Notes: generated from the sequence alone by a model not told the origin. DNA of 64,000 nt from Collinsella sp. TF08-11AT (GCF_003437035.1 NZ_QSRL01000011.1:1-64000), one strand, 5' to 3'. Numbered from the stretch's first letter, positions 17,396 through 25,911 are shown. Numbers and translations: made by a program.

Positions 17396-18826
17396 ATGGC
17401 TCTTTGGGGCGGTCGTTTTGAGGCGGGAGTGGCCGAGGTTACGCAGGAGTTTGGCGCGTCGCTGCCGGTCGACAAACATCTCTATAAGCAGGATATTGCC
17501 GGTTCTAAGGCGCATGCCAAGATGCTGGCGGCCCAGGGCATCATCAGTGCCGAGGATGAGCAGGCGATTTCCGAGGGCCTGACCGGAATCGAACAGGATA
17601 TCGATGCCGGCAACTTCACCTTCGATATCAACGACGAGGACATCCATATGTCCATCGAGAGCGAGCTGACGCGTCGCATCGGCGAGGCCGGCAAGCGCTT
17701 GCATACCGGGCGTTCGCGCAACGACCAGGTGGCGACCGATACGCGCCTGGGCGTCAAGGCGTTGGCCAAGGAGCTCATGGAGGCCAACCTGCAGTTGCGC
17801 CACGTGCTGGTGGATGCGGCCAAGAAGTACGACAAGGTGATTCTGCCGGGTTACACGCACATGCAGCATGCTCAGCCCGTGCTGCTGTCACATCATCTGC
17901 TGGCGTATTCCTGGATGTTCGCGCGCGACTTTACACGTCTGAAGGCCGCCTTTGATGCCGCCGACAACTGCCCGCTGGGTGCTGCTGCGCTTGCCGGTAC
18001 GAGCTATCCGCTCGATCGCCAGATGACGGCTGCCGAGCTTGGCTTTGCGGGTGTGATTCCTAACTCACTCGATGCTGTTTCCGACCGTGATTTCCTGCTC
18101 GATCTGCATTACGCCGGCTCCGTCATGGCCATGCACCTGTCGCGTCTTTCCGAGGAGATCGTGCTGTGGTCGAGCTCTGAATTTGGCTTTATCACGCTGT
18201 CCGATTCGTACTCCACCGGCTCGTCCATCATGCCTCAGAAGAAAAACCCCGACTTTGCCGAGCTTATTCGCGGCAAGAGCGGTCGCGTGTACGGCAACCT
18301 GGTCCAGCTGCTGGTGACCATGAAGGGTCTGCCGTTGGCCTATAACAAGGACCTGCAGGAGGACAAGGAGGGCGCGCTCGATACCGCCCGCACGCTCATG
18401 CAGTGCCTGTCGGTTATGGCCGGTATGATTTCGACTTGGACCGTCAACGAGGGCGCCATGGCACGCGAGTGCGGCGTGGGTCACCTTGCCGCCACCGACG
18501 TTGCCGACTACCTGGCTAAGCGTGGTCTGCCGTTCCGCGAGGCGCACGCCGTGGTGGGGCATTTGGTCCTGATGTGTGAGAAGCGTGGCTGCAATCTTGA
18601 GGACCTGCCGTTTGAGGTGTTCCAGGAAGCAAGCCCGCTCTTTGAGCGCGATATTACCGAGGCGCTTGACATCCCGTCGATTGTCGCCGCGCGCACGACC
18701 GAGGGCGGCACCGCTCCCGCCGCCGTTGCCGTGCAGTTGGGGCGCGCCGAAGCGCAGCTTGCGGCCGATGAGGGTGTGTTTGGCTCGTTGACTAAGGTCG
18801 TCGAGATGGGCCACGGAGCTAATTAG
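17396..18826 (+). CDS. argH: Argininosuccinate lyase
   Basis: ArgH splits argininosuccinate into arginine and fumarate. The protein of 476 residues belongs to the fumarase/aspartase superfamily. The mobile signature loop with the catalytic Ser reads GSSIMPQKKNPD near residue 280, and TGRSRNDQVATDTRL and YTHMQHAQPV form the other two conserved regions. The start ATG 17396 follows AAAGGGGA; an in-frame ATG at 17321 has no ribosome site and gives an atypical N-terminus. It completes the arginine branch with argG upstream. A terminator follows at 18873. Confidence 0.97.
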   Translation: MALWGGRFEAGVAEVTQEFGASLPVDKHLYKQDIAGSKAHAKMLAAQGIISAEDEQAISEGLTGIEQDIDAGNFTFDINDEDIHMSIESELTRRIGEAGKRLHTGRSRNDQVATDTRLGVKALAKELMEANLQLRHVLVDAAKKYDKVILPGYTHMQHAQPVLLSHHLLAYSWMFARDFTRLKAAFDAADNCPLGAAALAGTSYPLDRQMTAAELGFAGVIPNSLDAVSDRDFLLDLHYAGSVMAMHLSRLSEEIVLWSSSEFGFITLSDSYSTGSSIMPQKKNPDFAELIRGKSGRVYGNLVQLLVTMKGLPLAYNKDLQEDKEGALDTARTLMQCLSVMAGMISTWTVNEGAMARECGVGHLAATDVADYLAKRGLPFREAHAVVGHLVLMCEKRGCNLEDLPFEVFQEASPLFERDITEALDIPSIVAARTTEGGTAPAAVAVQLGRAEAQLAADEGVFGSLTKVVEMGHGAN

Positions 18827-18872
18827 CTTATTGGATGCGTCTGTCTGGTGCGTTCACCATATCTTGCCTTTA

Positions 18873-18903
18873 CGGGTGCCCGCTACGGTAGGCGCCCGTT
18901 TTG
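18873..18903 (+). terminator. Rho-independent terminator of argH
   Basis: The stem CGGGTGCC/GGCGCCCG is followed by TTTTG. Confidence 0.8.
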
Positions 18904-19110
18904 TTATAGAGAAGGAAAGAGCTTGTCGAGAACTTTTGTAGGACATTTGCGCAGGTTGTGAAGGGGGTGCGTTCACGGGCGGCAATCGACCGTCCGTTCT
19001 GTTCGGTGCAGTTGGAAGTGGGGCGGATGGTACTCTAGTCGGGCTTCGGAACAGAAGTGACACATATGGAGCGCTTCAATAAATAATAACGCTTCAATAA
19101 ACGGCTTTTT

Positions 19111-19139
19111 GTTTAACTGCAGCTAGAACTCTGTTACGA
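19111..19139 (+). promoter_or_regulatory. Candidate ndk promoter
   Basis: TTTAAC (19111-19116) and TACGAT (19134-19139) are separated by 17 bases, about 65 bases before the ndk start. A tandem CGCTTCAATAAA motif lies just upstream, ending near 19100. Matches to consensus are moderate. Confidence 0.4.
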
Positions 19140-19203
19140 TGCAGTCCAGGCGGGTGCCGGAATGGGACTTGGGCACGCGCGAACCTACTTGAAAGGCTAC
19201 CTT

Positions 19204-19608
19204 ATGGCTATCGAGAAGACCTTCATCATGATTAAGCCCGACGCCGTGCGCGATCGCAAGATCGGCGAGATCGTTGCTCGTATCGAGCGCAGCGGCCTTG
19301 TTATCGAGCGCATGGAGATGACCACGCTTGAGCGCGCCACCGTCGAGGAGCACTATGCTCATCTGGCCGATAAGCCCTTCTTTGGCGGTCTGTGTGACTT
19401 TATGACGAGCGGTCCGGTCGTCAAGATGGTCGTTTCCGGTCTCTCCGCTGTCTCCAAGATGCGCACCCTTATGGGCGCCACCAACCCGCTTGATGCCGCT
19501 CCCGGCACCATTCGCGGCGACTTTGCCGTCGATGTCAACGCCAACGTGATCCATGGCTCCGACTGCCTGGAGAACGCCGAGATCGAGATCAAGCGCTTTT
19601 TTGGCTAA
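19204..19608 (+). CDS. ndk: Nucleoside diphosphate kinase
   Basis: Ndk transfers the gamma phosphate between nucleoside triphosphates and diphosphates through a phosphohistidine. The protein of 134 residues has the family length. The phosphate-accepting H117 lies in ANVIHGSDCLENA, and TFIMIKPDAV opens the protein. The start follows GAAAGG. The gene is monocistronic, with its own promoter candidate and a strong terminator. Nothing unusual is seen. Confidence 0.97.
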   Translation: MAIEKTFIMIKPDAVRDRKIGEIVARIERSGLVIERMEMTTLERATVEEHYAHLADKPFFGGLCDFMTSGPVVKMVVSGLSAVSKMRTLMGATNPLDAAPGTIRGDFAVDVNANVIHGSDCLENAEIEIKRFFG

Positions 19609-19648
19609 ACCAGCTTTGACTCCTTAAAGCTGTTAGCGTGTGGCTTGA

Positions 19649-19681
19649 GCGCCGCGGAACTCCATCCGCGGCGCCCTTTTT
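19649..19681 (+). terminator. Rho-independent terminator of ndk
   Basis: The ten-base stem GCGCCGCGGA/TCCGCGGCGC is followed by CCTTTTTATT. Confidence 0.9.
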
Positions 19682-19686
19682 ATTCC

Positions 19687-19718
19687 AGTAGATTTTGGTA
19701 AACGCCCACAAATCTACT
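19687..19718. repeat. Short inverted repeat
   Basis: The nine-base arms AGTAGATTT/AAATCTACT enclose 14 bases. It lies between the convergent ndk and rpiB genes. Confidence 0.6.
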
Positions 19719-19722
19719 AAAG

Positions 19723-19757
19723 AGCCCCCGTCCGGATGTTTCTTCCGGGCGGGGGCT
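19723..19757 (-). terminator. Terminator of rpiB (minus strand)
   Basis: The arms AGCCCCCGTCCGG/CCGGGCGGGGGCT pair with one mismatch around a nine-base loop, and the minus strand continues CTCTTTAG. It lies 28 bases beyond the rpiB stop. Confidence 0.75.
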
Positions 19758-19784
19758 GGCGTTAGCGTATGGCTTTGTGAATCT

Positions 19785-20252
19785 TTAGGCTTCGTCGACG
19801 ATCTTAAGGCCGCGCGTCTGGTCGATCTCGTTGAGGAGATTGACGCGACGCTCGTGACGACCGCCCTCAAACTCGGCGTCGAGCCACTCGTCGACAATCA
19901 TCTTGGCGAGCTCGGAGCCCACGACGCGGGCGCCAAAGGCGAGCACGTTGGTATTGTTGTGCATGCGCGAGAGCTTGGCGCTGAAGGGCTCGGAGCACAC
20001 GACGGCGCGAACGCCCTCCACCTTGTTGGCAGCCAGGCTGATGCCGACGCCGGTGCCGCAGATCAGGATGCCCAGGTCGACGTCGCCGTTGGCAACGGCC
20101 TTACCCACCTTGTAGCCGGCGATGGGGTAATCAAAGCTCTCGGAGGTGTCGGTTCCAAAGTTCACGACCTCACAGCCGCGCTCCTTCAGGTGCTCGGAAA
20201 TGATGTTCTTGAGCTCGACGGCGGCGTGGTCGTTACCGATACCAATCTTCAT
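19785..20252 (-). CDS. rpiB: Ribose-5-phosphate isomerase B
   Basis: RpiB interconverts ribose 5-phosphate and ribulose 5-phosphate in the pentose phosphate pathway. The protein has 155 residues. Family features seen are the N-terminal GNDHAAVELK, the catalytic Cys in GILICGTGVGISLAANK, and SRMHNNTNVLAFGARVVG. A related role as galactose-6-phosphate isomerase subunit is less likely, because no lac/tagatose genes are present. The start follows AGAGAGGAACC. It is divergent from the cysteine-desulfidase-like gene. Confidence 0.93.
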   Translation of the reverse strand: MKIGIGNDHAAVELKNIISEHLKERGCEVVNFGTDTSESFDYPIAGYKVGKAVANGDVDLGILICGTGVGISLAANKVEGVRAVVCSEPFSAKLSRMHNNTNVLAFGARVVGSELAKMIVDEWLDAEFEGGRHERRVNLLNEIDQTRGLKIVDEA

Positions 20253-20523
20253 GAGTGGTTCCTCTCTGGTCCGTGCGGCGGAATTGCTAAAGGTTTTACC
20301 GCGTTCGACTGCATGATAGCGCGACTTTTGTGTAAACGCTCGGGCGTTTTTTGGTCAAACGCTTTAGCATGCAACAAGACCGGCTTTTCATGAATGAATG
20401 CCGTCGGATTGCGCTTGAACGCCGTCCGTCGGAACTATGGTTGCGGTTTTTGATGCATTGTTATCAAATAAAAGAGCTAACTATTATCGAGAGTCCAGTC
20501 CGTTATGTAAGCAGGAGATACCT

Positions 20524-21843
20524 ATGCCTACCGATTCCATCCGCGATGCCGCTTTTTGCGATGTCTTGAACCGCGAGCTTGTCTGTGCGCTCGGCTGCAC
20601 CGAGCCTATTGCCGTTGCCTATGCAGCGGCGCTGGCGAGCCAGACACTCGGTTGCGAGCCCGATCATATGGACGTTGCCTGCTCGGGCAACATCATCAAG
20701 AACGTTAAGAGCGTGACCGTGCCCAATTCGGGCGGTATGCACGGTATTGAAGCAGCGGCCGTACTGGGTGCCGTGGGCGGTGACGCCAAGAGCGCGCTCG
20801 AGGTGCTCGAGTGCGTTAACGACGAAGATCGTGCTCGCGTGGCCGAGCTCCTCGTCGATGCCGGTTACTGCGATGTGTCGCTTGTCGAGGGTGTGCCCAA
20901 CCTCTACATCAAGGTGACTGCCACAGCCGGGGGCCATACCGCGGTCGTCGAGATTACCGACCACCACACCAATGTCACGTGCCATACGCTCGACGGTATT
21001 CCGGTGTGCGGCAAGTCGGCGGGGGAGTGCGCCGCCTGCGCCGAGCGCGTCGTGGCCGAGCGCGCGGCAGATAACGCCGACACGCCCATGTCGATCGAGT
21101 CCATCATCGACTTTATCGAGGGCGGCGACATCGAGAGCGTCCGCGCGGCCGTTGAGCGCCAGATTGAGCTGAACGGTGCGATCAGTGCCGAGGGCCTCGC
21201 GCACGCTTGGGGCGCCGAGGTGGGCCGTACGTTGCTGGGTGCTCGTGCCGATGACGTCGCCTGCCGTGCCCGTGCCCGTGCGGCCGCCGGGTCCGACGCC
21301 CGCATGAACGGTTGCGCGCTGCCGGTCGCCATTGTGTGCGGCTCTGGCAATCAGGGCATTACCTGCGCATTGCCCGTCATGGAGTATGCCGAGTACCTGC
21401 GCTGCGACCACGATCGCCTGGTGCGCGCCGTAATTCTGTCCGATCTTATCGCCGTGCATATCAAAAGTTATATTGGTGCGCTCTCGGCGTTTTGCGGTGC
21501 TATTTGCGCCGCATGCGGTGCCGGTGCCGCGATTACCTGGCTGTGTGGTGGCACGCGCGAGCAGATTGGCGCGACGGTCTCGAACACGCTCGGCAACGTT
21601 GGCGGCATCGTGTGCGATGGCGCCAAGGCAAGCTGCGCCGCCAAGATTTCCGCTGCCGTTGATGCGGCGATTCTGGGTCACGATATGGCCATGCAGGGTC
21701 GCGGCTTCCGCGCCGGTGAGGGCCTCATCCAGGATACCGTCGAGCAGACAATCGCCAGCATGGGCTACGTGGGCCGTGTGGGCATGAAGGACACCGACGT
21801 CGAGATCCTCAACATCATGATCGGCAAGACTCGAGTTTGTTAG
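20524..21843 (+). CDS. L-cysteine desulfidase family protein (CyuA/YhaM, UPF0597)
   Basis: The protein of 439 residues resembles the serine dehydratase alpha-like family that includes archaeal L-cysteine desulfidase and E. coli YhaM (CyuA). These iron-sulfur enzymes break cysteine to pyruvate, ammonia and sulfide. Candidate cluster and active-site cysteines are in CALGCTEPIAVAYA (about residue 27), IVCGSGNQGI and WLCGGTREQI. The conserved PNSGGMHGIEAAAVLGA block is also present. The start follows CAGGAG. It stands alone; its link with the sulfur/selenium genes farther along is only thematic. A role in serine rather than cysteine breakdown cannot be excluded. Confidence 0.85.
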   Translation: MPTDSIRDAAFCDVLNRELVCALGCTEPIAVAYAAALASQTLGCEPDHMDVACSGNIIKNVKSVTVPNSGGMHGIEAAAVLGAVGGDAKSALEVLECVNDEDRARVAELLVDAGYCDVSLVEGVPNLYIKVTATAGGHTAVVEITDHHTNVTCHTLDGIPVCGKSAGECAACAERVVAERAADNADTPMSIESIIDFIEGGDIESVRAAVERQIELNGAISAEGLAHAWGAEVGRTLLGARADDVACRARARAAAGSDARMNGCALPVAIVCGSGNQGITCALPVMEYAEYLRCDHDRLVRAVILSDLIAVHIKSYIGALSAFCGAICAACGAGAAITWLCGGTREQIGATVSNTLGNVGGIVCDGAKASCAAKISAAVDAAILGHDMAMQGRGFRAGEGLIQDTVEQTIASMGYVGRVGMKDTDVEILNIMIGKTRVC

Positions 21844-21856
21844 TTACGCCTGAGGT

Positions 21857-21880
21857 TCCGCCGTTCTGCCGAACGGCGGA
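21857..21880 (+). terminator. Hairpin after the desulfidase gene
   Basis: The perfect ten-base stem TCCGCCGTTC/GAACGGCGGA has a TGCC loop, 14 bases after the stop. No T run follows, so it may stabilise the 3' end rather than terminate. Confidence 0.5.
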
Positions 21881-21894
21881 CCGGCCGACGCTGC

Positions 21895-21992
21895 AAACGT
21901 CCCTAAGCGGCAATCTGCCTTTCAATCGTCGGGCATGGCCAGAAGGCCTATGCCCTCCTCTTTCAAGGCACATTGCTCGCTTAGGGACGTTT
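21895..21992. repeat. Palindromic element family B, copy 1
   Basis: Perfect 15-base arms AAACGTCCCTAAGCG/CGCTTAGGGACGTTT (21895-21909, 21978-21992) enclose a 68-base core. The core has GCAATCTGCCTTTCAA at its left, CTTTCAAGGCACATTGCT at its right, and a central stem GGGCAT-GGCC/GGCC-ATGCCC. The core recurs at 25087-25155 with different outer arms. Confidence 0.92.
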
Positions 21993-22056
21993 TCGCTGAC
22001 TTATGCTCAACCTGTAATGTGACAAAGGTAGTCATTGGGGACGTTCTTAAATGACT

Positions 22057-22109
22057 AGCCGTTGGGGACGTTCTTGTTTGACTAGTTTTTTAGAACGTCC
22101 CCAACGGCT
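22057..22109. repeat. Inverted repeat with GGGGACGTTCT arms
   Basis: Perfect 18-base arms (22057-22074, 22092-22109) flank a 17-base loop. A direct copy of the arm segment TTGGGGACGTTCTT also lies at 22035-22048. The hairpin sits just beyond the stop of the minus-strand HAD gene and could end its transcript. Confidence 0.85.
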
Positions 22110-22114
22110 AACCC

Positions 22115-22873
22115 TTACGAGAGTTCGTCGGCTACTTGGTGTTCGTAGAAGGCTTCTACTACGGCGTTAAAGTCGCGGGCGAAGCCTTCCATGGTTCCGC
22201 GCCAGGTGACTCGGTTGGGCTTGCCCTGGCCTACATAGGCAGTCTGAATGCCGCAGGCGGGGCTAGGGAAGTCGCGTTTGGGATCGTTGCCCACCATAAG
22301 GACCTCGTGCGGTTCGAGCCCCATCACCTGAAGCTGCTCTAGATAGTAGGTGGCATCAGGCTTGCAGCGGGTGGCGTTTCCCATGTGCGTGACGAGCTCA
22401 AAGGGGGCGTCGGCCAGGTCGCCCCAACCCATGCGGCACTCGATGACCCCCTGCGGAAAGCTGGGGTTGGTAAAGAGCGCGCAGCGCAGCCCTGCGTCCT
22501 GTACGGCCTGGAGCGCGGCGTGTGCGCCCGGCATGGCATGGGCGTTGATGAGTTCGTCATTCTTGTACGGCAGGACTTCGCGATCGTAGTAGGTAAACGC
22601 CTCGTAGATGAGTGGGTCCGAGAGGCAAATGCCGCACCGGCGCTCAACCTCTTCCTGGTAAAACTCAAGATTGGTGCGATTGTCCGTACTGTTGCGACGA
22701 TTGGCGTTGAGGTCGACCAGGATGGTGCCGAGGCGTGCCATCGTGCCCCCGCGGCTGCGACGTCCGATATCCGCGAGCATCGATGAGACATCCTTAAAAT
22801 AGCGAAGGATGAACGCATTGAGGTTAATGCTAAGAAGCGTCTCGTCCATATCGAAAACGACTGCTTTGAGCAC
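22115..22873 (-). CDS. HAD family hydrolase
   Basis: The protein of 252 residues has HAD motif I as VVFDMDETLLSIN at its N-terminus, motif II in CALFTNPSFPQG, a Lys in RCKPDATYY and motif IV in VLMVGNDPKRDFPSP. The cap between motifs I and II is helical (subclass I). The likely role is as a cytosolic phosphatase or dehalogenase-like enzyme with unknown substrate. I chose the GTG at 22871-22873 because GAAAGGTG lies six bases upstream and motif I then sits at residue 8, as usual. The open frame extends 51 codons farther upstream, but that part has no family similarity and overlaps the rpsA promoter region. Confidence 0.87.
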   Translation of the reverse strand: MLKAVVFDMDETLLSINLNAFILRYFKDVSSMLADIGRRSRGGTMARLGTILVDLNANRRNSTDNRTNLEFYQEEVERRCGICLSDPLIYEAFTYYDREVLPYKNDELINAHAMPGAHAALQAVQDAGLRCALFTNPSFPQGVIECRMGWGDLADAPFELVTHMGNATRCKPDATYYLEQLQVMGLEPHEVLMVGNDPKRDFPSPACGIQTAYVGQGKPNRVTWRGTMEGFARDFNAVVEAFYEHQVADELS

Positions 22874-23028
22874 GCGGGCACCTTTCTCGAAAAATCGTTC
22901 CAGAATCGTATGTCTGGGATACTTTACCCCAAAGCAGTATGCTTCACTGCTTATCGTCAACTTGTGGAGACAGTCGTTCACAAGATTGCGAAAAAGTCTC
23001 CATACGAGTAAAAAATCGCAGTTCACGC
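22874..23028. other. Divergent promoter region, no gene seen
   Basis: Together with the rpsA leader up to 23188 this gap is about 315 bases. It is AT-rich and holds the candidate rpsA promoter. I see no ORF with a ribosome site. Confidence 0.5.
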
Positions 23029-23057
23029 TTGAAATCGAAGTGATTTCCCCGTAATCT
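23029..23057 (+). promoter_or_regulatory. Candidate rpsA promoter
   Basis: TTGAAA (23029-23034) and TAATCT (23052-23057) are spaced by 17 bases. This implies a leader of about 125 bases before the rpsA start, long enough for ribosomal-protein autoregulation, although no specific structure was assigned. Confidence 0.55.
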
Positions 23058-23188
23058 ATACGGACGTGATTGCATAAGCGTCACATCAGTATCTGTCGGC
23101 TCCCGAGTGTTCCTAAACGTTGTGTGCTTGTCGCACCCTTCTGTAGGTCCTAGCAATCGGGGCCCCGTAGTTCGAAAGGGGTCCACCT

Positions 23189-24355
23189 TTGAGTGAGATT
23201 CAGAACTCGTCCATTTTCTCTCTTGACGATGTCAACGAGGAGGAGATGAACAACCTCATCGACGGTACGATTACCGACTTTGATGAGGGCGATCTCGTTA
23301 ACGGCACTGTCGTTAAGATCGAGCATGACGAGGTGCTCGTTGACATCGGATTTAAGTCCGAGGGCGTTATCCCGGTCCGCGAGCTGTCCATCCGCAAGGA
23401 CGCTAACCCTGCAGACATCGTTGCACTTGGTGATCCCATCGAGGCCCTCGTTCTCCAGAAGGAGGACAAGGACGGTCGTCTGGTCCTGTCCAAGAAGCGT
23501 GCCGAGTACGAGCGTGCTTGGAACCGCATCGAGGAGAAGTTCAACTCCGGCGAGAACGTCGAGGGCGAGGTTATCGAGGTTGTCAAGGGCGGCCTGATCC
23601 TTGACATCGGCCTGCGTGGCTTCCTGCCCGCTTCCCTCGTCGACCTCCGTCGCGTCAAGGACCTCACCTCCTACATGGGCACCCGCATCGAGGCCCGCGT
23701 CATCGAGATGGACCGCAACCGCAACAACGTTGTCCTCTCCCGTCGCGTCGTGCTCGAGGAGTCCCGTAAGGCCGAGCGCTCCGAGATCCTGTCCAAGCTC
23801 AAGTCTGGCATGCGTCTCCAGGGCACCGTTTCCTCCATCGTCGACTTCGGCGCCTTCGTCGACCTCGGCGGTATCGACGGCCTCATCCACATCTCCGAGC
23901 TCTCCTGGAACCACGTCAACCATCCTTCCGAGGTTGTCAAGGTCGGCCAGGAGGTCGAGGTCGAGGTTCTCGACGTCGATCTCAACCGCGAGCGCATCTC
24001 CCTGGGTCTCAAGCAGACCACCGAGGATCCGTGGCGCGCACTGGTCAAGAAGTACCCCGTCGGCGCTATCGTCGAGGGCACTGTGACCAAGCTTGTCCCG
24101 TTCGGCGCTTTCGTCGATCTGGGCGAGGGCATCGAGGGCCTGGTGCACATCTCCGAGATGGCCAACAAGCACGTCGATCAGCCTTCTCAGGTCACCCATG
24201 TGGGCGACAAGGTTCAGGTCAAGGTCATGGAAATCGACCTCGACCGTCGTCGTATCTCCCTGTCCATGAAGTCTGCTGCTGAGACTCTGGGCGTCGAGAT
24301 CGAGGTTACTCCGCTGCCTTCCGAGAAGAAGGACGAGGAGACCGATGCCGAGTAA
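23189..24355 (+). CDS. rpsA: 30S ribosomal protein S1
   Basis: S1 helps mRNA bind the 30S subunit. The protein of 388 residues carries four S1/OB repeats, near residues 34-100 (GDLVNGTVVKIEHDEVLVDI), 118-185 (GENVEGEVIEVVKGGLILDI), 203-272 (GMRLQGTVSSIVDFGAFVDL) and 290-358 (GAIVEGTVTKLVPFGAFVDL). This matches the four-domain form of Gram-positive and actinobacterial S1 rather than the six-domain E. coli form. The start is a TTG behind AAAGGGG; the next Met would delete the conserved N-terminus. Codon use is strongly biased toward C-ending codons, as in highly expressed genes. A strong terminator follows. Confidence 0.96.
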   Translation: MSEIQNSSIFSLDDVNEEEMNNLIDGTITDFDEGDLVNGTVVKIEHDEVLVDIGFKSEGVIPVRELSIRKDANPADIVALGDPIEALVLQKEDKDGRLVLSKKRAEYERAWNRIEEKFNSGENVEGEVIEVVKGGLILDIGLRGFLPASLVDLRRVKDLTSYMGTRIEARVIEMDRNRNNVVLSRRVVLEESRKAERSEILSKLKSGMRLQGTVSSIVDFGAFVDLGGIDGLIHISELSWNHVNHPSEVVKVGQEVEVEVLDVDLNRERISLGLKQTTEDPWRALVKKYPVGAIVEGTVTKLVPFGAFVDLGEGIEGLVHISEMANKHVDQPSQVTHVGDKVQVKVMEIDLDRRRISLSMKSAAETLGVEIEVTPLPSEKKDEETDAE

Positions 24356-24380
24356 ATCGGTTTGACGATCACTTGTTTTA

Positions 24381-24413
24381 AGGGATCCGTCCGCAATGGA
24401 CGGGTCCCTTTTT
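24381..24413 (+). terminator. Rho-independent terminator of rpsA
   Basis: A 12-base stem AGGGATCCGTCC/GGACGGGTCCCT with one wobble and a five-base loop is followed by TTTTT. Confidence 0.92.
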
Positions 24414-24679
24414 GCATTTGCTGCTGAGGTGCGTGATGCTGCCCGTGCGCAATGCTGCCCGGGTTGTCTGTTTGCTATTGGGTTGTCGGTGCATGAAAAA
24501 TGCCGACATCCCGCCTCGGGGAGGAGGCGGGAACACACTGAGTAGACGGAGGGGTGCGGAGCGCGGTCGCGTCTCGACTGACGACGTTGCCCATCGACAG
24601 GACCATTGTAACGCATGGCGGTTCTTGGTTTATCGTGTCGAGCGTTTGCGTTGTGCCATTGCCTGCGGTAACGGTGTGT
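24414..24679. other. Intergenic, no gene seen; rnpB upstream region
   Basis: An open frame crosses this stretch but has no ribosome site and runs into the RNase P RNA. A CCCGCCTC/GAGGCGGG hairpin lies near 24512-24533. Nothing else is assignable. Confidence 0.5.
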
Positions 24680-24685
24680 TACACT
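24680..24685 (+). promoter_or_regulatory. Candidate -10 box of rnpB
   Basis: TACACT lies nine bases before the start of the mature RNase P RNA. A TTGCCT 15 bases farther upstream (24659-24664) is a possible but short-spaced -35. Confidence 0.45.
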
Positions 24686-24693
24686 CTTGCACT

Positions 24694-25055
24694 GCTGAGT
24701 GGGCCAGACGGTCGCGCGATGTGCTGCTTGCAGTACGCGTGAGGAAAGTCCGGGCTCCAGAGGGCGGGATGCCGGCTAACGGCCGGGCGGAGTGATCCGA
24801 CGGAAAGCGCCGCAGAAAAGAAGACTCCCACCTGCGCCGCAAGGCGTAAAGGGAAAAGCTGAAACGGTGGTGTAAGAGACCACCAGCGTCGTGGCAACAC
24901 GGCGGCTTGGCAAGCCCCATCCGGAGCAAGCGCGAATAGGAACGCTATGGGCCGGCCCGGTCCGCGTTCGGGTAGCGTGCGTGGAGCTGCACGGTAACGT
25001 GCAGACAAGATAAATGACCGTTCACGACAGAACCCGGCTTATCGGCCCACTCGGC
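24694..25055 (+). ncRNA. rnpB: RNase P RNA, bacterial type A
   Basis: The ends pair as helix P1 (GCTGAGTGGGCC with GGCCCACTCGGC). The universally conserved segments are present in order: GAGGAAAGTCCGGGCTCC near 24742, AGAGACCACCAGCG near 24875, GGCAACACGG, and near the 3' end ACAAGATAAATGACCG followed by CACGACAGAACCCGGCTTAT. The length is about 362 bases. It is the catalytic RNA that trims tRNA 5' leaders. A family B palindrome begins 16 bases after its 3' end and may serve as or replace its terminator. Confidence 0.96.
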
Positions 25056-25071
25056 ACTTTGTTGACGCTGC

Positions 25072-25170
25072 GAACCCGTCAGCGCGGCAATCTGCCTTTC
25101 AAACCTTCGGGCATGACCATAAGGTCAATGCCCTCGGCTTTCAAGGCACCTTGCTCGCGCTGACGGGTTC
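25072..25170. repeat. Palindromic element family B, copy 2
   Basis: Perfect 15-base arms GAACCCGTCAGCGCG/CGCGCTGACGGGTTC (25072-25086, 25156-25170) enclose a 69-base core closely matching the core at 21910-21977. The central stem reads GGGCAT-GACC/GGTC-ATGCCC, with one pair changed on both sides relative to copy 1. Outer arms are unrelated to those of copy 1. Confidence 0.92.
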
Positions 25171-25270
25171 TCGCTTTCGTTGACGGAATCATCGGCGTTG
25201 CCATTCTTTTTACTAGGGTTATCGTATTATTGAGGCTGTTTGTTGCTGCGCTTTATTTTGTTGAGGGGCT

Positions 25271-25909
25271 TTGTTGGACAGCTATTTTACTCTGCAATCG
25301 AATATTGAGGTTTCGGGCGAGTTTGTGGACCGCAAGAGCCGGTTTATTGCCCAGCTGGTCCATATTGAGTCCGAGGACGAGGCGAATGCCTTTATCGAGA
25401 TGGTTCGCAAGCGTCATTATGACGCTCGACACAATGTTCCCGCGTGGATTTTGGTCGATGGACGCGAGCGCCAGAGCGATGATGGTGAACCGAGCCGCAC
25501 GAGTGGTATGCCGACGCTCGAGGTGCTGCGCGGTGCGGGGCTCAAAAATGTTTGCTGCGTAGTAACGCGCTATTTTGGTGGCACGCTGTTGGGGCCTGGT
25601 GGTTTGGTGCGCGCCTATACCGCGGCGACGCAGGCGGCGGTGGCCGCGGCTCAGGAGGCCGGGCAGATCGTCGAGATGACGAGCGTCGTGCCGGTTGATG
25701 TGCATGTGGCCTATCCACAGTATGAGCAGGTGCTTCGCTTGGCGCAGGATTCGGGTGCCAAGGTTTCGGATACCGATTACGCGGATGCTGTGACACTTCA
25801 CTTGGTGTTTAAAGCGGGGGAGCAAGAGCCGTTTTGCGCTAAGATGCGCGAGCTTATGGCGGGGCGCGAGGAGATTGAGGTCAGCGCTCCCGAGTTTGCT
25901 GAGTTCTAA
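25271..25909 (+). CDS. YigZ/IMPACT family protein
   Basis: The cytosolic protein has 212 residues. The N-terminal IMPACT domain shows SRFIAQLVHIESEDEA, RHYDARHNVPAW and the signature SDDGEPSRTSGMPTLEVL followed by TRYFGGTLLGPGGLVRAY. The C-terminal about 70 residues match the DUF1949-like domain. E. coli YigZ binds nucleic acid weakly, and the eukaryotic relative modulates the Gcn2 pathway; the bacterial function is unclear. The gene starts with TTG (25271 or 25274) after GAGGGG; there is no ATG upstream in frame. Confidence 0.88.
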   Translation: MLDSYFTLQSNIEVSGEFVDRKSRFIAQLVHIESEDEANAFIEMVRKRHYDARHNVPAWILVDGRERQSDDGEPSRTSGMPTLEVLRGAGLKNVCCVVTRYFGGTLLGPGGLVRAYTAATQAAVAAAQEAGQIVEMTSVVPVDVHVAYPQYEQVLRLAQDSGAKVSDTDYADAVTLHLVFKAGEQEPFCAKMRELMAGREEIEVSAPEFAEF

Positions 25910-25911
25910 CG

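Noticed and set aside
24412..24795. 127-codon ORF after rpsA
   Set aside because: It overlaps the rpsA terminator and the RNase P RNA and has no ribosome site.
21895..25170. CRISPR-like array from repeated sequences
   Set aside because: The repeats are few, long, self-complementary and kilobases apart, with no regular spacers or cas genes.
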